Program-made: the position numbers and the translations under genes
The notes under the pieces: model-generated
Database searches by the model: none
What the model was told of the DNA's origin: nothing
Seen by the model: the letters and a program-made list of their open reading frames with translations, nothing else
Source: Lepidodermella squamata
Taxonomy: Eukaryota > Gastrotricha
Assembly (NCBI GenBank): GCA_047495785.1
Contig: JBLDXI010000009.1
Location: 3,286,001 to 3,350,000 of the forward strand
Reading direction: 5' to 3'
Length of the DNA: 64,000 nt
Part shown: in pieces, positions 24,374 to 37,111 of the stretch
How positions within the stretch are numbered: position 1 is the first letter of the stretch
Layout: each line of letters starts with the position of its first letter

Positions 24374-27300
24374 CTATTTTTTCTGAGAACGTGAATCTCC
24401 CCAAGCGGTTCCTTCGCGCTTGGGTGGTTTAGGAGTTGTGGACTTTTCTTTCGGTGGCGAAGTTGATTTCTGAGGTTTGATGTCCTCAATTGACGAATTG
24501 TCTGAATCATCTTCTTCATCGCTAACATCCTCCTTTTTGGGGTCTTTGTCATCAGCCACGTCCTCATCGTCTTCTTCCTCGATTTTCGGTTCGTTTATGG
24601 GAGGGTTCTTTATTCTGATTGCGTCCTCGTCACTTTCTTCCTCGTCAGATGATACCTCATTTGCGGGCGGCAACGGGTCGACGGATGGCTTTCTCGATAC
24701 TGCTGAAAGTCTGCTCAGTGGCCTAGTGATCATGGAATCACTCATCGCTCTTGGTCTCATTGATCCAGGTCGCACGCTAGCTTGCCTCGCCGATGGGACA
24801 TTTGGAGGTGTTGAAGTATCGTGCTCAAAAAGTGAGGTTTCTTCCTCCGCCGTCGAGGCGGTCCTCGACAGCGTTAGTTCTTCCGTCATGGTGGAAGTCG
24901 AAAGCGAAAGATGTATATAATCAAACTGATCACCGAAAAAATATTGGTGATACTTCTGCCTAATCATATCGTCGCTTTCCTTGAAGTTGAATCGTACGTC
25001 TCGCTTAAGCTTCGGCAAGGTTTGTACAGTTTCGTCAACAGCATCCGTTGCTTCGAGCACACGAACCATTTCGATTTGAGGAGGAGCTGTCTCAGATTGC
25101 TGAGCTTTTTTCTTCAGGCGAATTATCTCCTTTTCTAGCCTGAGTTTGCTGTAAGAAAATCGAATTACACTAAACAAACGCAATTCTGAATGACTTACTA
25201 GAAGATGAGCATTGCTATAATTAATCCGATTGAAATTACGAGTATTATAACTGTTGCAGCCACTATAACGATCCAGAATGGAAACCCGAGATGGGGCGAG
25301 GCCTTGCCAACAACAGGGTCAATGTAACCGGAAGTCGTCGCAGCGTCGCGACTTACAAACGGAACCACCGTGAAATCGTAGCCCAAATTAGGGTCAATGT
25401 TCCTTAGAGCGCCAAGAATTCTCATTTTCCTAATCACGAAACCATTACTGAAAACACCGTCGAATTTGTGAAATTTTACCCTTCATTTTGCAACAGGAGA
25501 GAGGCCAAGGTCCAAGCTTCAAATATGTCGGAATTAGGCTGACTCGCAGCTCGTTTACGCTTATTCCCACCATTTGAACAACAAGAACCCATAGCATCGG
25601 CTTTCGCAGTTAAAAAGAACGAAAATTCATGCCAATCCGTGAATTTGCTTGTTATATTGATCCCGTTCGAGGTAATACATGAGCCGGTCGGCATCTTAGG
25701 CGGCCAAGTGTTTCCAGGGCAACAAGTCCGCTCGTAAATGTTCTTGGATGCGAAGCACATGTTGGATAGATATTCCGCCAATGATGATTTCAGCTCTGTT
25801 TGAGCCACTGAGTCGAAAAGGTCGGGTGATAGGACCTTGGACTCGAATCTTATCTGCGTTCCGTAGGAGATTGTGTATTTATCAGCTGCGGAAGGAAATA
25901 TTGAGAAACTTCGGCTGAAATGTCATTCAAAGCTTACGCGGGCACTGCCCCTTTTCGCCAGCGCAAGGCTGGTAGATTGTTGATGAACCAGAACACTCAA
26001 CTTTGGACTCCGGGGCCCTGTCGCATGATCTTTTTATTGCTTGAATCCCGTCGCCACAACTTACACTACATTTTCCGTAAGACGTGACATTCCAGCCGTA
26101 ACAATCGACTCCATTTTCCTCCAAAGTATAGCCAGTTGGGCACAGGCAGACTGGGGTGTTCTCATTTATCATGGTACAAGCTGCTAGATAGCCGCATTGA
26201 TAGTCATCGGGGCAGGGGTAGTAGTCCAGAAAGTCATTGAATTTCCAGGCTTAAAATTATTGTTTAAAAACCTTTACGATTGCCCAGTGGGACTTACAGA
26301 CACATGTAGAATTCGCATAGTGCGTGTTGTAGAGTTCGGGACATTTTGAACAAGTCATACCAAGACCACAGTAAGAACTCGGAACATCAGCCCACATGTC
26401 ACAGGTGTCACCCAGTCCGACAACACTGCTATTTGAGGCTGGTCACATTTTGAATAAAGGAATGAAATGCAAACGCCAAATGTTTAACTTACGGATGCAT
26501 CTTTCACCGTAGACATACTTAGCTGTTCGAATATTGTATTCAATGTATGGCAAGTACTTTGTGCAGCTCGAACATGAACAGAGATTGTTAACGCATAAGC
26601 CCGTGAAGCAATCCGTGTCATTGTTACATTCCTCCATGTATTGCTTGAGCCTGTTAGAATTTGGCGAAACGGTTGTTGTTGTAGTGGTGCCTTTCGGAAC
26701 CGGGCAAAATGTTTGATAGACAGGCACGCAGACTCCTCGGGAACAAGTATTTGGCGGCAAGTCAAGCATTTTTGCGAAGTTCTCACAATAGTAACCCGGG
26801 CCACATGTGTTAGGACCGAATGGGTTGCATGCTGTGCGATCATTTCGCGTCAGGTTCATGATGTCTGGGGTAGATGAGCAGTCCATTGATTTTCGACTGA
26901 ACTGCGTCAGAGGAATTTCGTCGCATTGCGGGGGAAGTTTACGATGAAAAAACTGGCCGTCCCGAATTTGCGCCCACCAAATCCCACTGGCATTTCTGTA
27001 CAGCCCGGTGGTTGTGGATGACCCGTTCGGGAAAGGCATGGCGTAGTAGAACCCGCCCGACATTAACGGATCATTTACTGGCAGGTCTTGGATTGCAAAG
27101 TCGATCGGCGTTGAATTAGAAGTGATCGGCTCAGCGAATAGACTCCCACTTCGAAAAGACAGATAGTTTCTCCCAGTTGAATTCCTCCACCTCAAATTCG
27201 ATAGATAACTAGAACATTCGACAATTCTAGACAAAGAAAGGTGTTGTTACAGATATTTAAGCTGGACGGTGAGCTGCTTACCCTTCGTTGAATTCGCCGT

Positions 27301-28983
27301 TGTACCTGATAAAGTTATTCCTCGACCAAACCCGCCATTGTGAGCCAGTATACCAAAATTCAGTGAAAGCTGTACCCAAACGGTCTGTGAACCAACAGCA
27401 CGCCGTATCTTGACATCCCGGTTCATCTCTATCGACGTAAAAGTAAGAAATTCTGTATTGAGGCACCGTTTGATCCCTCTTTTCGATGTATCCTATCGCA
27501 TTCGTAACAGGCTCGTAGTAAGAAGTACTGTCCCAGTAAAATGACGGGCCATTGTTCGAGCAATACAGCCACCCAGAACCGTCTGTAGGCTTCAGACGGG
27601 ATAGGTACCAACTAAAATCGAAGGAATCATTTGCAAAAAGAACCCAACTATTGTCAGAATCTTTAAAGACTCTGAATCCCTTCTGCCAATAAGTCGAGTA
27701 GCCGATACTGAATTGAAAGTCCCCAACACAAAGATTAGCCGGTATAGGGCTATTTTGCATCGGAACGAAAATGCCTAGTTTCTGGTCGCAGAATGTCAAA
27801 AAATCTCCGGAAGATAGGCAAAGCAGTGCACTAGTGTTCTTGAGTGAGTAAAAAGGTGTTCCACTGCAACGCCGTTTGCCACACAGTTTTGGCAAGCTCT
27901 CAGGGTCCATCTGACTGGATGGCGGGGCCGGTGGGGTGGTCAAAGCGACGAGAGTAAAAGTGCCATTCTCGAAATTTACCATTTTCCCCCCATTAGCGGT
28001 ATCATAGCTGAATATCGAATTTTCAATACCGAGGTAGACGGTTCCGTTAGCGGTTTTGTCGTTAAAAGCTGATGATATGGTTTGCAGGTAGTTGAAATTC
28101 GGGTTAATTGCTGCTAAATCTTGGTAATATGACAAGCTTTTGCTAACAACAACTTTCTTGTAAACGGTGCCATTTTCAGCTTTGTATAAAGTTTCTTTGA
28201 CTTTCCACGCCATGTTTGTCGCAAACAATCGAAGACAAGTAGCAATGCCACTGTTGCCCAGGCCGTAATAAGGTTCGTATGATTGAACTTCTGGTAGCCA
28301 GATATACCAGCCTTCTTCATAGAACAAGAAGTCCCTCACCGGCCAGGTTGTATTTACTTTGTCATAGAGATAATCCTTAACCCAACAGCAACCCTTTTCT
28401 TTGCAACCATGAATTTCCTTCGAGCTGGCAAAGTTGATCAAGTCCTTTTGATTTACTCGTTGCGGGGTATGGACTATTCTGCCCTCGTCGTCAGTTTTAA
28501 CGTCGAAGTAGGTTCCGTTGTAGTAAAAGACCCTGACCTCTTGACCAACGTAATCTGAGGCGTAGAACCAGCCTTTGCCCTCACTATCGTGAAGTCGGGA
28601 TAGGTACCAACTCACCGACGCTCCAGATGGGTAAAACCGAGTACCGCCCAATCGATATGGATAATCCAGAATGGTTAAGGTGAATGCCCCATGAACAACA
28701 GTTTCAGGCGCATATTGTGACCGGTAAGGCAACCAGTTACCAAAAAGGCTTTCACAACCGAAGATTTTCGTGTCGTTAAATAGCCAACAAAACGTTTGCA
28801 GGCCGCCATGAAATGCGGTTGCGTTGAATATCCAACCATTACATTTTGCAGGATCACAATCTAAATAGATAAAACCACAGTGCCTGTCAACAACTTTTTT
28901 CATATCAATTTCTCACCAAGTGGTTCTATTCCATGAGCGGCGCGAGCCATTAAGAGGGCACTGATTACAGTAAAAACCTTCAT
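24374..28983 (-). CDS. Array receptor C: two WYLARL modules, long acidic tail
   Basis: Eight exons (28983-28917, 28860-27282, 27226-26493, 26438-26298, 26249-25938, 25885-25480, 25429-25199, 25148-24374) join to 1414 residues. The first exon (MKVFTVISALLMARAAHG) encodes the signal peptide and is easily missed, because an ATG inside the first intron opens the main exon frame. The module order matches B: two WYLxRL repeats, hinge, Thr linker, EB/EGF-like, TSP1-like (KCSVSCGDGIQAIKRSC), CCPGNTW domain, NKRKR site, IDPN and a helix. The tail of about 255 residues is distinct: a short charged, coiled-coil-like start (LRLEKEIIRLKKK), Ser/Thr-rich sequence, then strongly acidic runs (EEEDDEDVADD). 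AATAAA lies at 24323-24328 (minus). Only 257 bases separate it from B. Confidence 0.88.
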
Positions 28984-29170
28984 GATTATTCTGATTTTGT
29001 TTATTAATTTGACCCATTCCCCGGGTGCACCTTTTCAACTGATCAATAGATGATCTGCCAATCTTATATGTTAGACTTCAATCGATATGCGTCATAGCAG
29101 CACGCAGTTTATTTCTTAGATTCAATTCAACAGCAAGCAAAAGAAAATTCGAGAAAATTGATAAAAGAAA

Positions 29171-32100
29171 TCAGTATCCATGAGCCGCCCTAGGCGTAAC
29201 CATCATCCCGTTTTCAGGAGGATACTGGCCAAAGTAAGGCGGGTAGTTGCCGTCCTGCATCTGCATTTGCATGTCCATAGGTGGCATGTTGTTGTACATC
29301 ATTTGCGGATCGACTTGTTGCATGTGAAGGTTGACGTTACCACTCATCATCATGTTCGGGTTATTCATTCCCATCATCTCGTTAGCCGGAGGGGTCATTA
29401 TGGCATTTCGCCACCCGTCGGTTATCATAGCGCTATTTTGAGGACCCATCGCAATGTTAGCCGAAGGACCGCGCATCATGTGCCGCTGAGAGTCTCCGGT
29501 TCCAACCATGGGTTTCCTGGTCAACTCAGGCTCAGGCTTTTTCTTTTTCTTGTTCAGCAGTTCTCGAATTTTCACTTCTTTCTCGTGCCGCTTGGATAGG
29601 CAGTAGAATGTTATACCAACGGCTACACCAGCCATAACGGCAGCAAGGACCCCGGCAGTAGCACTCATGGCTACAACACTTGTTGAAGCTGCCGGGGAGA
29701 GAGTTCTTACCATGGCCTGAGTTACAGCTTCAGTGCTCTCAGTCGTAGTCGTATAGGATTGAATCGAGCTGTTCGTTACGGTGATGCTAGGGTCAATTGT
29801 TCTCAACACAGAGGTGAAGGAACCGAGACTGAAAAGTTTAAAATATAAATTCTAATTAGCTGGGGCGCTTTCTGACTTACGCATCGCGCTGCACTATTGC
29901 AGTGAGTACAGCTTGATCGAAATGATACGTTACAGTGGTTCTTTTCTTCCGATAGTAAATCTTGTTATAAGACACGTTGCAGCATTGGCTCTTTATATCA
30001 GACTGAGCGAAGATGAAAAACGTGAAATAGGAACCATCTGTGTACTCGTTTGAAATCTGTATCCCCACACTAGGGTTGATGCAGTCCGTCGTGAGTTTCG
30101 CGCTCGGATAAATCTTCCCAGGACAGCATTGGTTTTCGTAAGTAACTTGATTCGACGTGCACTCTGCGTTGAGTTTACTTGCCAGGTCATTTTTTAAGCC
30201 GGGAACGGCTTTCTGCCGAAATAGATCGACAGTTACGATTTTCGATGCAAATCCGATTTGAACCGCAGCAGGTAGCATAGTATCATTTACTTCAGTGAAT
30301 TAATAAACTTTTATCCACCCAATATTTATTTTCGAAAAATTCTTACCTGGACACTGTCCCATTTCGCCCATACATGGCTCTACAATAGTCGTACCATTGC
30401 CGTCGCAGTCCATTTTAGACCCATACTTTTTGTCGCAATACCTTACTGTAGTTTTCAAGCCGTTGCCACAATAAACATTGCATTCCGACTGTTCAGAAAT
30501 GGCCCAGCCGTAGCAGTCGACTAGATTCGGCTCCAGATTGTACCCCGGTGGGCATACACAAGACGGCATTTCTCCTCCTATCATTTCGCACCGGGCTTTA
30601 TAGCCGCAACCCATTGATCTTGGGCAGGTTACATTCAGCGGATTCAAAAATGAAGTGTACGCTGTGATAAGAGAAATTTTTCGCTTTTAACATGCAAATT
30701 TTGAGGGGGAACGACTCACGAATGCAAGTTGATTGAAAGTATTTGCTGTCCCATGTCTCAGGGCAAGCTTGGCAAGTCATACCGAAGCCACAATAAGCCT
30801 CAGGAACTGCAGCCCACATATCACATGGGTCACCAACCCCACCAATTGTTGAATTCTTAGCTGAGAATATGAAGGGCGATGAGAAACTGGTAATTTTTCG
30901 AAAAGAGTTACTTACGAATACATGATTCAGTGTAAATCATGATACCATAAGCTTCTTTGTATTCCAAACCGGCTAGAAATTTCGTGCAGTTGGTGCACGA
31001 GCATATGTCATCGGTGCAAATGCCTGTGTAGCAGTCTCCACCCACCGTACAACTTTGGCCGAACTCTGGAATAAACTAGCTTGTTATCCTGAGATCTCGA
31101 ACTTCAAAACTTACTTCTCAGCATTGGAATATCCGGCTCCGGTGTTGTAGTAGTCGATCCGGGCGACGTCGTGGTCGTCGTTGTTGTTGTGGTTGCAGTT
31201 GTACTTGCATTTGGATTAAGAGTTGTCGCCGTTGTCGGAGGTACAGTAGGGCATATTTGATTGAAGTAATCTTTGAGAAGAAAAAAGTATGCGTATAACC
31301 TTCAAAGAATTCTTGAATTTTTACCTGGAATGCAGAGTCCTTTTGTGCATACTGACGGGAAGCCATAAACAGTAGACATGGCCGCACAGTAGTAGTTTTT
31401 GGCGCACGGATTGGTAGCCGTGTTCGGATCACAAACTATAAACGATTAATATAATAATCGAATTTCCAGCCCGAGTTCTAGTTCTTACTTTGATAAAGCC
31501 ATGCCTCGTAGCGGTTCTCCGTCGTGTTGCAATACGGGTAAGGGTTCCCACTGTCGCCAAGTGATGTTACGTTGTCTTTATCGGAGCAACTTAGCGGAAT
31601 TCGCTGATAATTGAATGCCCCATTAGCGATGTTGACCCAAAATGATCCAGACTCGTTGAGATAGACGCCATAATAAGGCGAATTCGGGTCCCGGTAGTAC
31701 ACGTAGCCATCAGCTTCTGGGTCATATTTAACCGCCTCTAGCCAGTCCAAACCACTAACGACACTCCAATCGCTTGTGTCGAAGACAACACCTTTCACCA
31801 TTTGATACTCGGTATCCCGATCTTCAGGGTCAGTGAAGGTGACGTTGTTGAAAAAGGCCGCGCATCTCCCGATACCGTCGTTGAATTCGCCGGTATAGAG
31901 GTTGTATTTACTGTTCTGATAGATCAGCCATCCAGTTGAGTTGTAGATAAATTCGGTGAATGTCGTTGACCCGGGAACATAGTCTTGAAACCAACAACAT
32001 ATAGGACTGGTACATCCGTCATTGTTGTTGTATGTGAAGTACATGGGCAAGGTGTTTTGCGCGACTGTTTGCCCGAATTTCGAAACCTTGCCATCAGCGG

Positions 32101-32647
32101 CAGTTTTCAACATTGAATAATCAGTTCCATCGTAAAAGAAAGCCGAGTTTTGAGTGTCGCTGATAACAGTTTTGCAGTAGACGTATCCGCTGCCTTCGCC
32201 AGGCTTCAAACGACCCATGTAAGGATCAAGGACATTTTTGCCCAAATTTGTGTAGCCAGAAGCGTTTTGCTTGTAGTAATTTGTTCCATTAAGCCAGTAG
32301 GTTGTTGTGCCGATAGAAAATTTCAGGTAGCCATAGCAGGTAACATCCGGCACTTCTTGGCTGGCAAATGGCACGAAACTCGTCCCGTTGCAAAAGTTCA
32401 ATTGCGGTGTTGAGGTTGGCGTCCAGCAAAACAGCGTTGTACCGACGTAGTAGGAGTATGTATTAGTAGGGCAAGCAACACCGTTGCATTTATTATCATA
32501 GACAAATGCTACAGTAGCTGCAGCTGTAGTCTCATCCTGTCCAGAAACGTAGCCGTTCAGCGCGAAGACGCATAATAGACACACCTTTGATAAGAAGTTT
32601 TGAAAAATTAGCATTAGAAAATGAAAAAAACTTACAAATTTTCGCAT
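29171..32647 (-). CDS. Array receptor D: one WYLARL-type module, Met-rich tail
   Basis: Nine exons (32647-32636, 32584-31489, 31435-31325, 31270-31115, 31065-30916, 30860-30720, 30661-30347, 30289-29881, 29828-29171) join to 1015 residues. Exon 1 encodes only MRKF. The signal peptide continues VCLLCVFALNGYVSG. One large module (PYMGRLKPGEGSGYVYC, CCWFQD, YTGEFNDGIGRC) and a second one (GVYLNESGSFWVNI) are followed by hinge, Thr run, EB-like, EGF-like (CVCPPGYNLEPNLVDCYGW), TSP1-like (ECNVYCGNGLKTTVRYC), the CCPGKIY domain, a YRKKR site, TIDPS and a helix. No intron separates helix from tail here, unlike A-C. The last 90 residues are rich in Met, Asn, Pro and Gln (MQMQMQDGNYPPYF). AATAAA lies at 29108-29113 (minus). 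Confidence 0.87.
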
Positions 32648-32883
32648 TTTGTTGCAATTTTAAGAACCATTCAGGAATTTACCATAATTTTTTTGTTATT
32701 ATTGATTCGAGCCGATCGCCTGTTTCGCACCTATAGGCGTTTATATCGCGCTACCATAGACAACATAACACGCTCGAGGTTAGTATTCACCTTCTGTGAT
32801 GAATAATTAATCGAAGACAAAGGGAAAGGAAATGATCGATCGTGGTAAGACAGCGCTCATTTGTTTCTTGCAAACAGATTCAT

Positions 32884-33301
32884 TCAATGTGGGTTCAGCT
32901 CAAGGTGGGTTGGGGAGGAGTATACAACATTTGACTGTTGACCTACAGGCGCAGAAAGGTCAGTTTCTGTATCATGGGATTCAGCGTCGATTTGACGATC
33001 TGAGATTTCAACTTGCAAAGCTATCGGTGCTACTTGGTTACAAGCAACAGATTGAAAGCGTCTGAAAACCATGCATTACAGAGACGAATTAAAAAAACAG
33101 GTCAGTTTACTTTAAACGAGCCCTTCGTCGCAGATAAAGTCGAAATACCACGGCTCCGACTACAACGGCAGATACAAGCGTGCCAGCTACCCATTTTTTG
33201 AGAGGGAAGCCATTGATTATGAAGCTTTCAGTGTGATCATGAGACCAATGTGATGTGGACTGAACTAGTTCATCATTAGATACTGCAGTTACACCTTCCA
33301 T
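32884..33301 (-). CDS. Miniature array member: membrane helix and tail only
   Basis: Two exons (33301-33111 and 33061-32884) join to 122 residues. There is no signal peptide and no ectodomain. After 24 residues the protein has ESFIINGFPLKKW followed by a hydrophobic helix and RRRARLK. This matches the juxtamembrane signature of the large genes (E has EYLIIDGAYVKKW, G has SFITIDGIEVKKW). The intron comes just after the helix in phase 2, the same place as in A and E. The tail is unique (IDAESHDTETDLS). A stop codon directly precedes the ATG. It lies between D and E in the same orientation with 240 and 211 bases of spacing. It is either a real decoy or adaptor-like membrane protein, or a 5'-truncated duplicate. 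Confidence 0.65.
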
Positions 33302-33512
33302 TTAATTCACAACTACTATCTTAGTACCTTCTTTTATTCACTCTGTTGTATGGTAAATGAGTCATAATTATTCAGCTAATATTTCAATCATTTCATATTC
33401 CCATAAATCAAATGGAAATTACCTGGGAGGCTTAAGTGCGAAAGTACTTCTGGCGAAATATTAATTTTATGCCAATTTCAGTAAAATAATCGATGAAATA
33501 TGCTTTGAAAAA

Positions 33513-36009
33513 TCATAATTTTGACTCTGGCGGTAAGTTATCGCTAGGGAATCGCAAAATGAAATCCGGATCAATACCGTTGTCTGGCAAGCGAAAATTG
33601 ATCATTTTACCAGCTGGTATACCAGGCAAGGGCTTCCTTTCAGGGAAGCGAAGCAGGAAAGGATCCTCATTATTTGACTGAAGTTTGTTCTTGTTGAGTC
33701 GACTCAATTCCACTGGAGCTGGGGCCGATTGAGATATCCTCCTAGATTGGTCTACATAAGGCAAAGCAGGACTTTGAGTGAATGAATTTGTAGGCAGAGG
33801 GCGCAATTTGCTTCCATTCGGCAGCTGAGGGCTGTTTTGTGGACTTCCGTATTTTTTGCGTTGCTCTAGAAGTAGAATAGACTTTCTCCGATTGGAGAAG
33901 GCAGAGGCTATTTCTTCATGAATAATTGATTTCCGGGATCCCATTCTATTCAGCGCTCCTTTCAATTTTTCGTAAGATGACCGGCGATCAGGAGGCGGCG
34001 CAGTTGCCTCTTTAACATCATTAGTTTCTTTGACAGAAGTCACCTGCCGGCTTCGCCTGTAAATATGAAGATGACAGGGTTGCAGAGTAGAGGATTGCAA
34101 GGTTCAAGGTTTTACCTTTTGACGACACAAATTGCGATGACAATTAAGGCGAGGATTAGGAAGAAGATAATCATTCCCACGGCTGCAATAGCCCATTTCT
34201 TGACGTATGCGCCGTCGATAATCAAATATTCATCGTCATTGTCAACTTGAGTTGTAGTCGGGCTGGTAGCTTTCGCTTTGGCTGTTTTTCTCATATTATT
34301 CAATGTTGTAGCTGTGACTGGCGTGGAGGAAGATGAATCTATTGCAGACGCGTAAGGATCAACCTTCGCAACAGCAGCGTAAAAGTCAGTGTTACTTTCA
34401 AAGGAGAACTCATGCAATGAAACATTCAAAATTGAGAATATTCTTACAAATCATCAGTTGCTAAGATGGTGCTGAGGGTGCTTTTACTGAGGGCTTCATC
34501 AGACACTGAGGCAGCTCGCTTTGCTCGTTGAGCTGAGCTGCAGAACAGATTTGAGGAATTGCGCTTGATCATAACTCCAACTGTGAAAACTCCATTTATG
34601 GATTTGAATGGCTCGTAGAAAAGGATGCTTGATATATCAACTAGGTTCCCTCCCAAATTGTCTCCCCTACAAAATTTGATGAAGTTTTGGTGAAGTTCAG
34701 CTGAAAAATTACCAAATTCTACCGGGACAACAATCATCGAAAATGGAGCTGTTGAAACAGGCTTTGTTCACGGATTTTGCGACCATGTTTCGAACGTTGC
34801 TTTCGAGATAAGAACCAAAAATTCCAGGCGTGATAACTTGTGTTTTGAAGGTAATATCTGTGATGTAATTTGTTAGGCTGGAATTATCTGAATTCAAAAC
34901 AAGAGATGTCCCCGGTCAGCTTCAACAGAGAAATCAACTCACATGAACACCTCACTGAAGTATGGCAGATCTCGGTTGTAGGACGTTGAGACGATAAGCA
35001 CGTTATGGAACTACCAGAGGGCGTATCGCAAGTGCTGTTAACAACGCGGATCCCAGATCCACCTAAATATTCAGTTTTACGGCTAGGGGTAGAGATATTT
35101 AAAGTTTTTCCAAGTCTCACATGAAACGCTGCACGACCCTTTAGATAGTGTTTTCCAACCTAAAACAGTATTGAGTTATATATCAGAAATTCGCAGTCCA
35201 AGATTCATACCGTAGCAGTCTTTATTATTGGTATGGAGTACATAGCCATCGGGGCAAATGCAGAAATTAGACGAACCATTGTCTAACGATGCACATGTTG
35301 CCATGTATCCACAGTCGCATTTTGAAGAGGACGAGTATATTGCACTCAAGTTAAGAGCTAAAATGTAAACGATTGAAGAAGATAAACCGGGGGGACGAAG
35401 ACAACATACCTCTGCAATATGAGGGTATAGCGTTGGTGGATTGATATTCAGGGCATTTTATGCAAATGCTAGAAGATCCACATAAGACAGAATCAGAGCA
35501 CGTATCCCCGATTCTAGACAGAACGTCGCTATCCCCTATAAAATTATCTTATATAGCAACCTTCGGCTTATAGGAAGAAGCTTTACCTGAGCAAGTCTCG
35601 CCATAAAGTAACCCAGTTGAATCGACTGATCTGTCTAATCCCAACTTTAAAGAGCTCGCATTTGTTCCACAGGAGCATTTTGACGAGTTACTATCGCAAC
35701 GGCCAGTGTAACAGTCTTCGTTATTCAAACAGTTATCGCCAAGCTCTGAAATAACAGTTGAGAGATATTTTTAGCTTAGTATTGCATGTTTCTGCACTTT
35801 TCAATGTAGGGGTCGCCGAGGTAGAGCTGAAACACTTTTGACGGCATGAAATTGGTTCTGCCATTAACAAGTTCAGCCCAGAAACATCAGAACAGCTGGA
35901 ATTCATCGCCATGGCCAACCCTGTGGGTTCAAAATTAAAAGACTCTTTGACTTGTTAGATGTAAATTCTTACCCAAACCAATAAAAAGGAGAATCAAAGT
36001 TATTAACAT
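33513..36009 (-). CDS. Array receptor E: short Cys-module membrane protein
   Basis: Eleven exons (36009-35973, 35920-35798, 35745-35587, 35535-35410, 35357-35211, 35159-35121, 35062-34943, 34887-34713, 34666-34448, 34394-34116, 34056-33513) join to 655 residues. The signal peptide starts MLITLILLFIGLG. There is no WYLARL module and no mucin, only EB-like (CLNNEDCYTGRCD), Cys (CIKCPEY), EGF-like (FCICPDGYVLHTNNKDCYG) and TSP1-like (CSVSCGGSGIRVVNSTCD) modules. Then come the CCPGRIW domain, RAKRA cleavage site, KVDPYAS, a short stalk, EYLIIDGAYVKKW, the helix and a Pro/Ser/Arg-rich tail with RKPLPGIPAG. Introns 1-7 are all phase 1, so exons 2-7 are symmetrical modules. The exon 2 donor (AAAA/GTGCAG) is the weakest join. 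Confidence 0.83.
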
Positions 36010-36159
36010 TTTCGGAAAATTTCTAGCACAAGCGATTTTTCAATGTTAAAATGACTTTTATTGGAAATTTCTAGCACTCATGTTAATAAATAAACCCAAG
36101 AGGGCACGCGCACTCCACACATTAATTAAAATCGAACGTCATCGGATAACGCGACGTCA

Positions 36160-36254
36160 TTAACCGTCAATCTGCATTTTCGGTTGTTTCGGCATAATTA
36201 CGGACGGCTCAAAGCCGTACGGAATGTTTGAATAGTTCTTCTGAGCATCTCGAT
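36160..36254 (-). pseudogene. Displaced 3' coding end of gene F, cut off by the hAT insertion
   Basis: Reading on from the second copy of the target duplication, in the frame gene F had before the insertion, gives 29 further codons and then TAA. The stretch includes NIPYGFEPS and ends KMQIDG. It resembles the end of G's tail (NAQASFKKHPYAF against AQKNYSNIPYGF). It is now separated from F by 849 bases of transposon and is not translated in the current allele. Confidence 0.8.
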
Positions 36255-37111
36255 TAGAGCTGCCGCGGTTAAAAAAAATCAGTCCTCCGGTTAACCCGGT
36301 TAGGTTACACACGATTTTAATTTTAACCCGGTTAACCCGGTTAATCGCCGGTTAACCGCTGGTTAAGCGCAATTACTGTTTTAATATGTAGTTTTTTTAG
36401 AGTGCTTTTAAAGTCAAATTGGATAGGAAAATCGGATTCGGCGTGAAATTCTGCGTTAGAACATGTATAACACCATGTTTTTCAATTAATCCAAGAAAAA
36501 ATTATTTTTCACTATAAATAGTGCAAATTGAAATTTTATAAATCAAAATATCTTAATAACTTATCAACGGTTCGTTTTTTGAGGGTTTTGTCACCCACAG
36601 GGCAAATATCTGGCCTAATATTACATGGGTAATCGAATAGAACTGTCAGATTTTGAATAAGTTGCTTCCGATAGCTTCCGGAAGCAATTACCGATAATTA
36701 CCAGGTCGTAAAATTTATTGCACCCTCATTTTTTATGGAAATACCCCAACGCAATATATCAAATTATGCAGAATTTCACGCAGATTTCAAATTTGATGTC
36801 TATATCTTTATATGGGCAATACGTGATACCGATAATTGCTTTACCAACCTTATAATGTTGTTTATTCAAATTTGAAACTTGCGCCATATAGAAATATTTT
36901 GCATAACGTTTTTAACAGCAGCTGTGGTTGATTGCAGACTGTTGAAGCCACGCTGTGATTTGGCACCATTTAAATTTTTTTTAACCGGCGGTTAACCGCG
37001 GTTAATTTCAAAAAACTTTGGCCCTAACCGGGTTACGCCGGTTATAACCTAACCGGCGGTTAACCGCGGTTACTCGGTTAAATTCTTAACCGCGACAGCT
37101 CTAATCTCGAT
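36247..37111. mobile_element. Non-autonomous hAT-type element with 8-bp target duplications
   Basis: The element spans 36255-37103 (849 bp). Its ends are 18-bp inverted repeats, tagagctgccgcggttaa on the left and its reverse complement with one mismatch on the right. Identical 8-bp duplications, ATCTCGAT, flank it at 36247-36254 and 37104-37111. TAGAG-type ends with 8-bp duplications are the signature of hAT transposons. The subterminal regions are full of GGTTAACC and GGTTAACCGC palindromes. There is no transposase open frame, so it must be mobilised in trans. The near-perfect ends and exact duplications point to a recent insertion. Confidence 0.92.

Noticed and set aside
24477-24920. 147-codon plus-strand Ser-rich frame
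   Set aside because: Antisense to the acidic tail of gene C.
29180-29599. 139-codon plus-strand His/Val/Arg-rich frame
   Set aside because: Antisense to the Met-rich tail of gene D.
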